DNA of 64,000 bases from Caldimonas brevitalea (GTDB taxonomy: Bacteria > Pseudomonadota > Gammaproteobacteria > Burkholderiales > Burkholderiaceae_C), in NCBI RefSeq assembly GCF_001017435.1, contig NZ_CP011371.1, forward strand, positions 6,076,001 to 6,140,000. Reading direction: 5' to 3'. The first letter of the stretch is position 1. Every line of letters starts with the position of its first letter. Under the pieces are notes generated by a model. It made no database searches. It was given only the letters and a program-made list of their open reading frames with translations, and was not told the origin of the DNA. Made by a program: the position numbers and the translations under genes. Positions 36,494-45,257 of the stretch are shown in pieces.

Positions 36494-38071
36494 TCAACGT
36501 CCGGCTTGCGGCACCGGAAAGACCCGCTGCCAGGTGCCGCCCTGATCGATGGACGAGTAGACCACATGTCCGGCGAGCGCCACGAGCTCCTGCCCATCGA
36601 CTTGCAGCAGCTGACCCACGGAAGGTGCCACGAGGGGACCACCTTGGCGCTGCCAAGTCTTCCCGCCGTCGCTTGTGACCTGCAGAAGGCTGTCGACGGT
36701 GCTGAAGCCCGGTGAGACTCCGAACGCGTAGCCCTTGTTTGCGTCGAGCCAGAAACCGCCGAGGTAACCCGGCTCGTTTGCCGTGATCCAGGTGCGCGCT
36801 CCGTCGAGCGACACGGATCGGTACCCGGACATGCCGTTCTGCCGCGTCAGCGCGACGCTGCCGTCGACACGGTACTGCCAGTCCACCACCCAAAAGCTTT
36901 CCTTGTACGTCGTCAGCTTCAACGTATTTTTATCGATGCGATGGTGCACCGACTGGCGCAGGATGCCGGTTTCGTTCCAGGCAACGATCAGGGCGTCGGG
37001 CAGGGTGAGCAACAAGTCGGGCGGCGTGCCGAATGCCGCCACTTGGGTGATTTCATCGGAGGCGTGATCGAGGCCACCACGCTTGAGCCAGACGCGCGTC
37101 GTCTTCGCATCGCCGGCCACGAACAGCGCCGAGCCGTCAGCGCGCGGTTCAATGTAGACAACACGCCCCTTTTCACTCCCGATCTTGTGCGCTTCCCACG
37201 TGCCGCCAGGGCGCTTGATCTGGTACCGGCCGTATTCCATTCCCGCCACCAGCGTGCCGTCCGCCAGGCGCGTCGCGAACACGACCCGGTTGAGCGTGTC
37301 GAGCGATTCGCGAACCCACGTCCGCGGGCCAGTGCGCATGAGAATCTGCCCGAGATGGGAGCCTCCGATAAAGGTACCCCCGCTGATGGCCGAGCCCCTG
37401 TGAGAGACCATGGACACCATCTCCCGGGCCCGCTTCAGAGACTCGGCGCTTTCCTCCGGCGGCGCGCCCCAGCCGCCACCCAGGGGCGGCAACGCCGCGG
37501 TGCCACCTTCATCCCGAAGGTCCTGGAGCGCCGCGCGCTGGCCCACAGGGCCGCTCAACAGCACGATATCGGCTGGCTGGTCCTTGTCGAGTTCCGGCGC
37601 GTAGACGATGGTGCCGAGGTTGGTGAGCCGGCCTGTTTCGACGTTGAAGCGCGGCAGGCGCTTCTGCATCGAGGCGTGGTCGCTCATCATCAGCGCGAGC
37701 AGCAGGCCAGGCCCTGCCCCGGTGCTACCGAGCGAAGAGACCTCGTACTCGCCCGCTTTGAGGCGCGCGAAATAGAGAGACTCGGTCGGAACGTAATTGG
37801 CGCCGAGCATCGAGTACGGCGGCGTGAGGTCCCTCAGTTCGTCGTTCTGGCCTCCGGTTGAACGAACGGCGATGTTCTGCCACTTCGGGTTCAGTAGGCT
37901 GACAGGCCGGGTGGACACGACCTTCAGAACCACGAACCCGTCGCTGCCTTCGGCTTTCAAGTCCAGCGCAAGGCCGTCAGGCCCGCGCTTGGCCGCAGGT
38001 GCCGCGCACCCCACTAGGACCACGGCGGTCAACACCAACAGTCCTGCACGTATCGTCGCCCACATTCTCAT
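36494..38071 (-). CDS. Lipoprotein with sialidase-like/BNR beta-propeller
   Basis: Convergent with the vgrG module. Signal peptide with lipobox (VLVGC), 525 residues. Repeats with the Asp-box form occur toward the C-terminus (VSLDGARTWIT, VTSDGGKTWQRQG, SSIDQGGTWQRVF), typical of BNR/sialidase-type propellers or photosystem-stability (YCF48-like) folds. No sialidase catalytic residues could be assigned. The start at 38071 has GAGGAAG upstream; the frame is open to 38398 but without a signal peptide. Role unknown; it may be independent of the T6SS genes. Confidence 0.72.
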   Translation of the reverse strand: MRMWATIRAGLLVLTAVVLVGCAAPAAKRGPDGLALDLKAEGSDGFVVLKVVSTRPVSLLNPKWQNIAVRSTGGQNDELRDLTPPYSMLGANYVPTESLYFARLKAGEYEVSSLGSTGAGPGLLLALMMSDHASMQKRLPRFNVETGRLTNLGTIVYAPELDKDQPADIVLLSGPVGQRAALQDLRDEGGTAALPPLGGGWGAPPEESAESLKRAREMVSMVSHRGSAISGGTFIGGSHLGQILMRTGPRTWVRESLDTLNRVVFATRLADGTLVAGMEYGRYQIKRPGGTWEAHKIGSEKGRVVYIEPRADGSALFVAGDAKTTRVWLKRGGLDHASDEITQVAAFGTPPDLLLTLPDALIVAWNETGILRQSVHHRIDKNTLKLTTYKESFWVVDWQYRVDGSVALTRQNGMSGYRSVSLDGARTWITANEPGYLGGFWLDANKGYAFGVSPGFSTVDSLLQVTSDGGKTWQRQGGPLVAPSVGQLLQVDGQELVALAGHVVYSSIDQGGTWQRVFPVPQAGR

Positions 38072-38419
38072 TTCTTCCTCGCTCTCCTGACATCGGCATC
38101 TACGGGATACCGTCCTCCTCCCACATCGGGAATCCGGGTGCGGATTCTGCCCGTTCCGGCGGGGCAACACGCCCGCGGGACGCCGTGCGCCATCCTTTAG
38201 AAATCGGTGTCTTAAGAAACCGGGCAGGTAACACCGTGATGCGGTTCCTGCGAAGCTGATACATGCATCTCGGCCCCGGTTTCCCGTAGTGGCAAAGACA
38301 GGCGGTCCGCAGTAGATTGGGCCAAGAATCGCCGATCGACCCATCGCTTGAGTGCGGCTCGACATCGTCCAACGGATGTCGTTCGTTCTCTTGTGCACCG
38401 TTCAATCAAGGAGCTGATC
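38072..38419. other. Divergent intergenic region
   Basis: 348 bases between the lipoprotein and the candidate effector gene. It contains small hairpins GAATCC-(6)-GGATTC (38130-38147) and a TCTTAAGA palindrome near 38210. No confident promoter boxes or small gene. GGAG at 38410-38413 is the effector gene's ribosome binding site. Confidence 0.4.
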
Positions 38420-39571
38420 ATGCAGTTGACTGCAGCCCACTCCGGCCACGTTGCGTGGCAACCCGTGCGACATGATCCGCCGCACCCGCTGCCATCGCCG
38501 GGCGCACAACCCACGCCGCCCGGGTCCGGCCCGGCCGCTCAGTCGGGCCAAACCGTGGCGCCTCAGTCGCCCGTCACGCCTTACCCCACACCCGGCAGCC
38601 AACCCGACCCGACGTCCGAGGCAGAGGCGCTGGCCCTGCGCACGCTGCGCGATGACTTCACGACCTTTGACACCGCGCGGCAGCAAGACCCGAGCAAGGC
38701 CGATGGAGTGGTCAGCCGCAACGATCTCAAGGCCGTGGTGCAGGGCCCGGGCTACAGCGCCGAACAGAAGCAGGCGGCGCAGTATCTGCTGGACCACCCT
38801 GACGCCTACTACCGCGCCGACGTGCCGCACGACCATGCCGCCCATGGAGCGAGCGACGGGGCCGATGGATACATCGCCCGCAACACCGTGGAGGACCTGG
38901 TGTTGGGCTGGGAGCTGGACGAGCGCAAGCGCGTTTTCAGCGACAACAGCTCACTCAAGACAGGCATCGAAAAAGACATGCCGGTGAATGGCCATGCGGC
39001 CGCGCTCGGGGTGGTCGATGCCAACCGCGCTGAAATCGAAGAGATGGCCAAACGCTACGGGATCGACCCGGCGCTGCTGGCCGGTGTGTTGGCGGCCGAG
39101 GTCGACTTTGACCACAATCCCTGGGACGTCGCGGTCAACACGATGGGCGAGCTGTTTGGCCCGGCTTATCGGCTCGACCCGGGCGGCCCGGGCGTCGCCG
39201 AGACGCACGCCGGCACAGTGGAGCGTTCGGCCCGCTATTTGGTCGAGCACCGCTTGCCCGGCGCCGACCGGGCCGGCAGCTTCAAGACCGACGCGGAGAA
39301 CCTGGGCCGCCATTCGGTCGAAGCCGCCGCGATCGTGCTTGCGGAGTTGAGTCACCGCAAGCAGGCTGCGGGTGGTACGGTGCACACGCCGCGCGATATG
39401 GCCATCCTCTATGGCGCCTATCGCAACGGCTTCGAAAACGAGGCGACCCACCAGCCACGCTACGACTGGGTAGACAACCGGCTGCTGGAAGGGAACGGCA
39501 TCGGCGGTGTTGGCAACGATGCCTATTTGTCGGAGCCCTACTTCGCCTATTACGACCGGCAATTTGGCTGA
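38420..39571 (+). CDS. Candidate secreted effector: NolX/HrpF-like segment plus lysozyme-like domain
   Basis: 383 residues without a Sec signal peptide. A Pro/Gly-rich, disordered N-terminus (20-63) is followed by residues about 70-165 with SRNDLKAVV..., QAAQYLLDHPDAYYR and DGYIARNTVEDL. These match the paired calcium-loop-like segments seen in NolX/HrpF type III translocon proteins and some T6SS effectors. Residues about 203-345 look lysozyme-like: MAKRYGIDPALLAGVLAAEVDFD puts E227 where a transglycosylase catalytic glutamate would be, and ERSARYLVEHRL and AILYGAYRNGFE follow. Placed beside the vgrG module, it is a candidate cell-wall-degrading effector. That function is inference. No immunity gene was recognised next to it. 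Confidence 0.55.
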   Translation: MQLTAAHSGHVAWQPVRHDPPHPLPSPGAQPTPPGSGPAAQSGQTVAPQSPVTPYPTPGSQPDPTSEAEALALRTLRDDFTTFDTARQQDPSKADGVVSRNDLKAVVQGPGYSAEQKQAAQYLLDHPDAYYRADVPHDHAAHGASDGADGYIARNTVEDLVLGWELDERKRVFSDNSSLKTGIEKDMPVNGHAAALGVVDANRAEIEEMAKRYGIDPALLAGVLAAEVDFDHNPWDVAVNTMGELFGPAYRLDPGGPGVAETHAGTVERSARYLVEHRLPGADRAGSFKTDAENLGRHSVEAAAIVLAELSHRKQAAGGTVHTPRDMAILYGAYRNGFENEATHQPRYDWVDNRLLEGNGIGGVGNDAYLSEPYFAYYDRQFG

Positions 39572-39698
39572 GCGACTCCGGCGGCCGCAACACGACGGAC
39601 GCGAGGCCGGAGCTCCTTCAGCCCGATATGCAGGCTGGCATCGAATGCCTGACGGAACCTGCGCGGCAGAGATCGAGTGCGTGGGCTAGGCTGAACGG

Positions 39699-40526
39699 TC
39701 ACGTCGCACGGCGCCTCTGCCCGAATAGGCTGCGCATCCCCAGCGCCAATGCTCCGAGCGAGAACAGGGCGTACGCCGAGGGCTCGGGGACAGGGCTGAC
39801 GTAACCATAGATACCGTAGTTCCACGAGAAGTTGACGCGGACACCCTCCAGGCTGCGGTTGTCGAGCACGAGTGAGAGTTGCTTTGCGTCGCTGAACGAA
39901 TCGCCCGCCTGGACTGCAGCGTTAAGGGTCGCTGTCTTATCCCAGGTTGTCCCGTCCAGGTCCTCCAAGCGCAGGTTGGCCCATGCGCTCGCATAAGGGC
40001 AGACGGACTCTGAAGCACAGGGATCTGCTGCCACTGCAACGTTCACGTCTGCCGTAAAGGTGACACGCATATTGGGTGGGATCCAGCCGTTGGCATAGTC
40101 GGGATTGACAGTGTTTGGGCCGATGGTCAAATCACCGGAGTAAATGTAGTTCGACTCGCTTGAAGTTCCTTGCATCAAGCCGCCGCCCGACCAAGGGTCC
40201 TTCGCGAAAGGCCCCGAGATGCGCGCTGAGTGGTTCCCGTATGCGCCCCCCCTGGGGAGCCAGTCGTCGCGGGTAGGATCCCATCCCTCGCCTTCCACCG
40301 GCCAGATCCAGCGTGAGCCGTCGTACTGCAACACGTAAACTTGCCCAGCGTAATTGGTGGATCCCAAAAAGACGTTGTCGGGACCGTAGAGGTCCGTGGG
40401 GTCGAGGTCGGTGATCATGATCTGCGGCTGCGACAGGTAGACGCGCGAGGTTGCGTCGTGCTGAGCAAAGGCCGCATCCGACAGCGACAGGCACAAGACC
40501 GCGAGCGAGGCACATAACGGGCGCAT
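39699..40526 (-). CDS. PEP-CTERM protein
   Basis: 275 residues from ATG 40526 (CGGAG upstream). Signal peptide to about residue 22 (DAAFAQ). A beta-rich body with paired cysteines (PCASESVCP) ends in SPVPEPSAYALFSLGALALGMRSLFGQRRR, the PEP-CTERM signal with VPEP, helix and basic tail. Surface-exposed via exosortase. The longer frame to 40580 adds residues before the signal peptide and is not supported. Body function unknown. Confidence 0.85.
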   Translation of the reverse strand: MRPLCASLAVLCLSLSDAAFAQHDATSRVYLSQPQIMITDLDPTDLYGPDNVFLGSTNYAGQVYVLQYDGSRWIWPVEGEGWDPTRDDWLPRGGAYGNHSARISGPFAKDPWSGGGLMQGTSSESNYIYSGDLTIGPNTVNPDYANGWIPPNMRVTFTADVNVAVAADPCASESVCPYASAWANLRLEDLDGTTWDKTATLNAAVQAGDSFSDAKQLSLVLDNRSLEGVRVNFSWNYGIYGYVSPVPEPSAYALFSLGALALGMRSLFGQRRRAT

Positions 40527-40839
40527 GGTGGCTCCGGAAGAAGTTGCTATAAGGCTCAAGGTAGTAGGAGCGTGGGGCACTGCGACGCCCTCTTGTAACT
40601 GGCCGCTGCGGCAACTCGGGCCAAAGCACGTTTTGAAAAGATCGGTTCTGTGGGGAGTCCTGCGTGCGGTGGCAGACCCGCGACGAGGCAGCCTGGCATC
40701 GGGCGCTCGCGATCAAGTTTTGATGTGATGGCACAGCGGTGCGGGTTTGAGGGATGGGGCTGCCGACCCCTTAGACGCGGGGGCCAGGCATGCGGGGGCG
40801 ATCTAAAGTCAATATTCCAATGACTTGATCGGCCTCCCC
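40527..40839. other. Divergent intergenic region between two PEP-CTERM genes
   Basis: 313 bases. Contains a short inverted repeat AAGTCA-(9)-TGACTT (40806-40826) ending 13 bases before the downstream gene's ATG. Nothing coding was recognised. Shared promoters for both PEP-CTERM genes are expected here. Confidence 0.4.
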
Positions 40840-41517
40840 ATGCCATTCCCCTTGGCGCTGTGGCTCGCCCCGTTCCTTCTGTTGTGCAGCAGCATTGCCG
40901 AAGCCGGGCTGACGATCTACCGCAGCCCGACCGCCTACTTCGCCGAGGTAGGGGTGCCACGCGAAGTGCAGACTTTCGATGGCAGCCCACCCGGCGGGGC
41001 AGAGGTTGCAGGTCATTTTGGTTCCTTGCACTTCGACTCCTGCGGCAAGCCCGGCCCCGACATTTGCAACGGTGAGGTGCTGTGGACGCAAGATGCGATC
41101 ACCCATGCCCCCTCTTACTCGGGCACGATGTTCAATATTTTCGGGGGGCACATCGACACGTCGAATACCGACAGCCCCTATGACTCCGCAATTGCCTTCG
41201 AGTTGTTCGGCGATACCAGTCAAACAAAGCTCTATTTGTCGATGGGCGGTCTGGCGGGCGACCCGGCGTACATCCAAAGCTTCGCACTCAACGGCGCCAC
41301 CGGCTTCTTCGGTGTGGTGTCCGACCTTGGCTTCGAAACCTTCCAGCTCGTCACATCGGACGATCTGGAGGGACGCCACCGCGTCTACCTCGACACAATG
41401 TGGCTGGCACCGGTCCCCGAGCCCAGCACGGCGGCCTTGATAGGCGCCGGTTGGGTCTTGGCGGTCGGCGCTGCGGCGCGCCGCTCACGGCGTCATCGCG
41501 TTGGGGATCACGGCTAG
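40840..41517 (+). CDS. PEP-CTERM protein
   Basis: 225 residues. Signal peptide (MPFPLALWLAPFLLLCSSIAEA), a beta-sandwich-like body with SGTMFNIFGG and TKLYLSMGGLAGD, and the C-terminal sorting signal APVPEPSTAALIGAGWVLAVGAAARRSRRHR. Start ATG 40840 is chosen for the signal peptide; no good ribosome binding site is visible, and TTG 40825 in frame is an alternative. Divergent from another PEP-CTERM gene. Confidence 0.8.
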   Translation: MPFPLALWLAPFLLLCSSIAEAGLTIYRSPTAYFAEVGVPREVQTFDGSPPGGAEVAGHFGSLHFDSCGKPGPDICNGEVLWTQDAITHAPSYSGTMFNIFGGHIDTSNTDSPYDSAIAFELFGDTSQTKLYLSMGGLAGDPAYIQSFALNGATGFFGVVSDLGFETFQLVTSDDLEGRHRVYLDTMWLAPVPEPSTAALIGAGWVLAVGAAARRSRRHRVGDHG

Positions 41518-41552
41518 GGCGCGGCGGCCTAGAGCGGCGCGGGTCAGATCCG

Positions 41553-41690
41553 CAAGGGGCAGCGTGCCTGGACCAGCAACTGCTACAGCTTGGCGTCCTC
41601 CGCCTCCAACTCGCGCAACCGCTGCGCCTCAGGCGCGTCCATGCCGCCGCACTGCATGCACCCCATGTAGATCGTCGTGCCGCTGAAACG
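41553..41690 (-). pseudogene. IS3-family transposase orfA fragment
   Basis: Minus-strand translation gives FSGTTIYMGCMQCGGM then DAPEAQRLRELEAEDAKL. This aligns residue for residue with the IS3 OrfA helix-turn-helix end (S-x-x-T-F/I-Y ... Y/C-G-G-M) and the following leucine-zipper start (RLRELE.ENAKL). An in-frame TAG (41583-41585) interrupts it, and no orfB or terminal repeats remain. It is a short, decayed relic in the gap between two PEP-CTERM genes. Confidence 0.7.
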
Positions 41691-41839
41691 TAAGCGGCGG
41701 CACGATGTGGCGCCAGCGAAACGCCGTTTCAATTTTAACCGTTCACTCATCGAACAGCCCCCTCCAATCTGGGTTCCGGCGCAACGCCGGGCAGAAGGTG
41801 CCGAACTCGGGCACCGCCTAACCCATCAAGGAGTGATAC

Positions 41840-43543
41840 GTGTACACATCTCATATTCGCCGTGCGTCCCGCAAGCGCGCCGCTCAAGCCAGGTTCGCCG
41901 CCCCGACGCCTCGCCGTCTCGGGGCCATCACCGTTGCAGTGCACCTGCTCGCAGCCTCCGGGGCGCAGGCCGCGGACACCTCCTGGACCGGCTCCGCCGG
42001 CCAGCCGTACTGGGATTTGTCTTCCAACTGGTCCGCCGGTGCGCCGGCTGCCGACGACACACGCGCGCTGCTGGGCGCCGCCGACACGGAGCTGCGCAGC
42101 GGTGCGTTCCGCGCGGCCGAAGTGCGGGGTACCGGCCGGCTCACGGTGAGCGGGGGTTCCTTGAGCGGCGGCAACATCGAAGTCCAGTCGCTGCACCTGC
42201 GAGGCGGTGAGCTGAACGTCCGCCAGATCACCGTGAATGGCACCACCCGTTTGAGCGGCGCCGTCGGGTTCGACTACACGAAACTCGACCTGCGCGGCGA
42301 CACCTATCTCGAGGGCGGCTTCGACTCGGGCGCGCTCGGCGGTATGGCGGTGGGGGCCAACGCGACGGTTCATGACCACACGACCCGCGCCCGTAGCGTG
42401 ACGTCGTGGGGAGACACCACGAACCACGGGCGTTGGGTGAAGACCGGGGCCGGCTCGAGCGGCATCGAGACCTACAGCCTCGCCGGCTTCTACAACCGCG
42501 GGACCATCGAAGTTCGGGAAGGCAGCCTCAACTTCTACAGCGACGCCAATGCCACCTGGGGCAACGAAGGGCTGTTCAAGGTGAGCCAAGGCGCGTCGGC
42601 CTCCGTCGGCACGAGCCGCTTGGCCGCCACCTACAACTCGGGCCGCATCGAGGTCGACGGCCGCTTGTCCTTCAACCTCTTCGAAAAGGGCCTCTACAGC
42701 ACCGGTCAGGTTCACGTCGGCAAGACGGGCCAGCTGGACATCAGCGGGGCCATCTACATCGAGGAACAGCCGGGCGCCACCTTGCGTGGTGGGCTGCACA
42801 ACGACGGCAAGGTGACGTTGACCAGCGAGATTGACGACAACTGGCCCGGCGACGAACCGGTCGGCACCTACACCATCGGCGGGCCGGGCCTGACAGGCAG
42901 CGGTGACCTCACCATCGTCAACACCAAGCTCGTCGTCGCCAAGCTGCACAACCAGGGCCAACTCGACGCCGTCGGCCTCGCCGAGGTGCAGGTGGCTGGC
43001 GATGCATTGAACACGGGCAAGGTTTCCATCGACGATGCCGCCGAGCTGCACGCCGCGACCTACACGCAGCAGGGCGCGGACGCCGAGACGCGACTCGACG
43101 GCCGGCTCACGGCGGACAAGATCGTCGTGGAGGAAGGTCGATTCGCCGTCGGCCCGGCGTGGAACCCCCTCAAGGACGCCGCGCTCATCGGCGACGTGTC
43201 GCTGGGCGACGACGCCCTGCTGACGCTCGAGGTGTCCGAGTGGGGCGGGTTGTATGTCGACGGCAGCCTGAGCCTGGATGGCGACGTCTATGTGAGCTTC
43301 CTCTCCGCGCTCGGGGAGGGAACCCACCGTGTCCTGGAGGCCACGGGCGGGTTGACGGGCAGGTTCGACCACTTCGCCAGCAGCTTGGACGGCAGCAGCT
43401 TCCGCTACACCGTCACCTATGGCGACAGCTATGTGGACGTGACGGTCGCCGCAGTGCCCGAGCCGGAGACCTACGCCTTGATGGCGCTGGGCCTCGCGGG
43501 CGTCGGGTTCTACTCGCGCCGTCGCAAGGCTGGCAAGGCCTGA
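41840..43543 (+). CDS. Autotransporter-passenger-like PEP-CTERM protein
   Basis: 567 residues, GTG start with AAGGAG seven bases upstream. An extended signal peptide (Arg-rich front, ending GAQAAD at about 45) precedes TSWTGSAGQPYWDLSSNWSAGAP, the opening of many autotransporter-type beta-helix passengers. Repeated GGELNVRQITVNGTT-like strands follow. It ends AVPEPETYALMALGLAGVGFYSRRRK, a PEP-CTERM signal in place of an autotransporter barrel. Likely a surface-displayed adhesin-like fibre; role inferred. Upstream lies the IS3 relic. Confidence 0.85.
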   Translation: MYTSHIRRASRKRAAQARFAAPTPRRLGAITVAVHLLAASGAQAADTSWTGSAGQPYWDLSSNWSAGAPAADDTRALLGAADTELRSGAFRAAEVRGTGRLTVSGGSLSGGNIEVQSLHLRGGELNVRQITVNGTTRLSGAVGFDYTKLDLRGDTYLEGGFDSGALGGMAVGANATVHDHTTRARSVTSWGDTTNHGRWVKTGAGSSGIETYSLAGFYNRGTIEVREGSLNFYSDANATWGNEGLFKVSQGASASVGTSRLAATYNSGRIEVDGRLSFNLFEKGLYSTGQVHVGKTGQLDISGAIYIEEQPGATLRGGLHNDGKVTLTSEIDDNWPGDEPVGTYTIGGPGLTGSGDLTIVNTKLVVAKLHNQGQLDAVGLAEVQVAGDALNTGKVSIDDAAELHAATYTQQGADAETRLDGRLTADKIVVEEGRFAVGPAWNPLKDAALIGDVSLGDDALLTLEVSEWGGLYVDGSLSLDGDVYVSFLSALGEGTHRVLEATGGLTGRFDHFASSLDGSSFRYTVTYGDSYVDVTVAAVPEPETYALMALGLAGVGFYSRRRKAGKA

Positions 43544-43639
43544 CGCGATCGGCGACGACGACGACGCTGGCGGGCGGCACTCGCTCAAGACCTGCGTCTA
43601 GAGCGCATGACGGTGACGCCGTCGGTGCGTCGGTTTGGA

Positions 43640-43686
43640 CTGCACGGGTGTCCACCTAGAGATTCTTGGTGGACACCCTCGTGCAG
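43640..43686. repeat. Long inverted repeat
   Basis: Arms CTGCAC-GGGTGTCCACC (43640-43656) and GGTGGACACCC-tc-GTGCAG (43668-43686). That is an 11-base perfect stem plus a further six pairs after a two-base bulge, around an 11-base loop. It follows the PEP-CTERM gene by 96 bases, without a U-run. Could be a terminator, a mobile-element end pair, or a regulatory hairpin. Confidence 0.65.
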
Positions 43687-43792
43687 CGCCATCGGAGCAG
43701 GCAAAGAATTCGATCGCATTCAAAACTGCAAGCCGAATCATTCTTCGTAGTAGTGTCGATGCGCCTGCAGGATGGGGACGAGCTCGCAAAAG

Positions 43793-44176
43793 CTACTGCG
43801 GCCAGAGGTCTTTCTGAGGGGTGCCGCGGTCGTAGACGATGTCGTTAGCGATGACATGAAGGGTACCGTCCTCTTGTATCTCGTAGCGTACCCCTGACCG
43901 ATTTCGGAAGGCGCGCTCCGACAGACGAGAGAGCGGTATGCCGATCGAGCCATCAATATCAGCTGGATGACGGCAGCGGGCCACGATGAAAAAGCGATCA
44001 ACGATTTGCTCGATGCTTCTTGTGCATGTTCCGTCTTGTAGTTTCCAGGTACCGATCACTTGGCGCCCGGCAGCAGCCGGCAGCTTTTCGGGCTGATTCG
44101 ACTGTGCATGCACCGCAGAGCACATGTTGGCGAGTACGAACGCTAGGAGGCTAGCGATGGCATGTCTGGGTTTCAT
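43793..44176 (-). CDS. Small secreted hypothetical protein
   Basis: 127 residues. Signal peptide MKPRHAIASLLAFVLANMCSAVHAQ. The mature part has WKLQDGTCTRSIEQIVDRFFIVARC (two Cys, likely a disulfide) and YEIQEDGTLHVIANDIVYDR, a small beta-barrel-like pattern. Start 44176 is chosen for the signal peptide; the frame runs to 44440 without one. No family recognised. It heads a run of small minus-strand accessory genes. Confidence 0.6.
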   Translation of the reverse strand: MKPRHAIASLLAFVLANMCSAVHAQSNQPEKLPAAAGRQVIGTWKLQDGTCTRSIEQIVDRFFIVARCRHPADIDGSIGIPLSRLSERAFRNRSGVRYEIQEDGTLHVIANDIVYDRGTPQKDLWPQ

Positions 44177-44285
44177 GAGTGCGCCGAACGAATGAAAGCG
44201 CGGTCCCCGTCCCGGACCCACCTCACAGCGGCCAACGGCATCGAAGTGCCACGAGCAGAAGTGTCTGGCGGAACGTCGATGTTCA

Positions 44286-44763
44286 TCAGTGAGTTGGCTT
44301 ACCAGGGGAGCCGATGTGATTCGACATGAGGGGCAGTGCTTGCGTGTCGGCAGTTGCGCCCTCAATGGCGGGCGAAGGCACGGGCCTGCTGAGCATCGAG
44401 CAGAGCGCGCGATAGGAAGCCAACGCGAAGTTTTTTGCACCCAGCACGACGTACACCCAAGCTTTTTGCCAGCGCCTCTGCACCACGAACACGTGAAGAT
44501 GGAGGTTTGGCCGCTTCCGAATTGAAGACCCGCTGTGGAAACGCCTGGGCATCCCCAACCGCGTCAAATGCCAGTCGTTGCGCCTGCGCCAGAAAGAACG
44601 CAAAGAGTTCCTGGGTAGCGGCAGGATCCGCGCCGCAGTCGTGCTCATGGCACAGCACAAAACAATGCTGCAGGAAAGGCAGCCGGTACTTCACAAGGAC
44701 GCAGGACCGTTCGGCGTACTCAGGCGGCACGAGAACCTGGCGGTCAAGCATAAAACTCTTCAT
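44286..44763 (-). pseudogene. Frameshifted hypothetical gene
   Basis: The first half is in one frame (MKSFMLDRQVLVPPEYAERS ... FNSEAAKPPS). Beyond about 44540 the coding bias and natural composition move to the next frame (HVFVVQRRWQKAWVYVVL ... MSNHIGSPGKPTH). The span is 478 bases (3n+1), consistent with one inserted base. The 5' frame would read on to 44362 without the shift but with poor third-position bias. No family recognised. A sequencing error cannot be excluded. Confidence 0.45.
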
Positions 44764-44788
44764 GCTGTGTCTGCCCCTATATCAAATG

Positions 44789-45106
44789 CTAGTGGACCGC
44801 ATCATCTTCTTGGGGTTCATTCGGCCACTGGTGAAACACGTAGCAATCGCCATGTCGAGCAGCCTCGTCGTACCACTCGAGCCACTCTGCATCACTGGAG
44901 TCACTCCTCGATGTCGGCAGCGCCGGATCTTCTACTGAGACGACCTCCCAATGAATCTCAGCAAGATGCCGAAGCGCGAGTTCCTCTGCTTGACCCGCGG
45001 AGACCGCGAGCACGAAGCAGTTGGCAAATGCGCCACCGATCTCTGCATAGCTCTCGTGCTCGGGGAGAGGACGGACTTCGTACTGGATGAAGAACATTCG
45101 CGACAT
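44789..45106 (-). CDS. Small hypothetical protein, possibly immunity-like
   Basis: About 105 residues (MSRMFFIQYEVRPLPEHESY...). Contains YAEIGGAFANCFVLAVSAGQAEELALRHL and an acidic Trp-rich end (EWLEWYDEAARHGDCYVFHQWP). Acidic, small and cytoplasmic, like many toxin-immunity or accessory proteins, but no family was identified. ATG 45106 or 45097 are both possible; the frame extends to 45220. Confidence 0.55.
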   Translation of the reverse strand: MSRMFFIQYEVRPLPEHESYAEIGGAFANCFVLAVSAGQAEELALRHLAEIHWEVVSVEDPALPTSRSDSSDAEWLEWYDEAARHGDCYVFHQWPNEPQEDDAVH

Positions 45107-45257
45107 GGGATAAGCAGTTCCCGTTGGGAAGACAAGAGAGGCTGTAGCGGCATGCGTGGTTCGGCCCATTGTTGAGCGCGCTGAATGCTTGCAGATAAGC
45201 CGTACAGAATCGGTGCTCATGCGGTTCGGTGACCCAGCAGTACCTACACAGGTTCCG

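Noticed and set aside
41747..43588. 613-codon minus-strand frame opposite the PEP-CTERM autotransporter-like gene
   Set aside because: Shadow frame; the plus strand has signal peptide, ribosome binding site and sorting signal.
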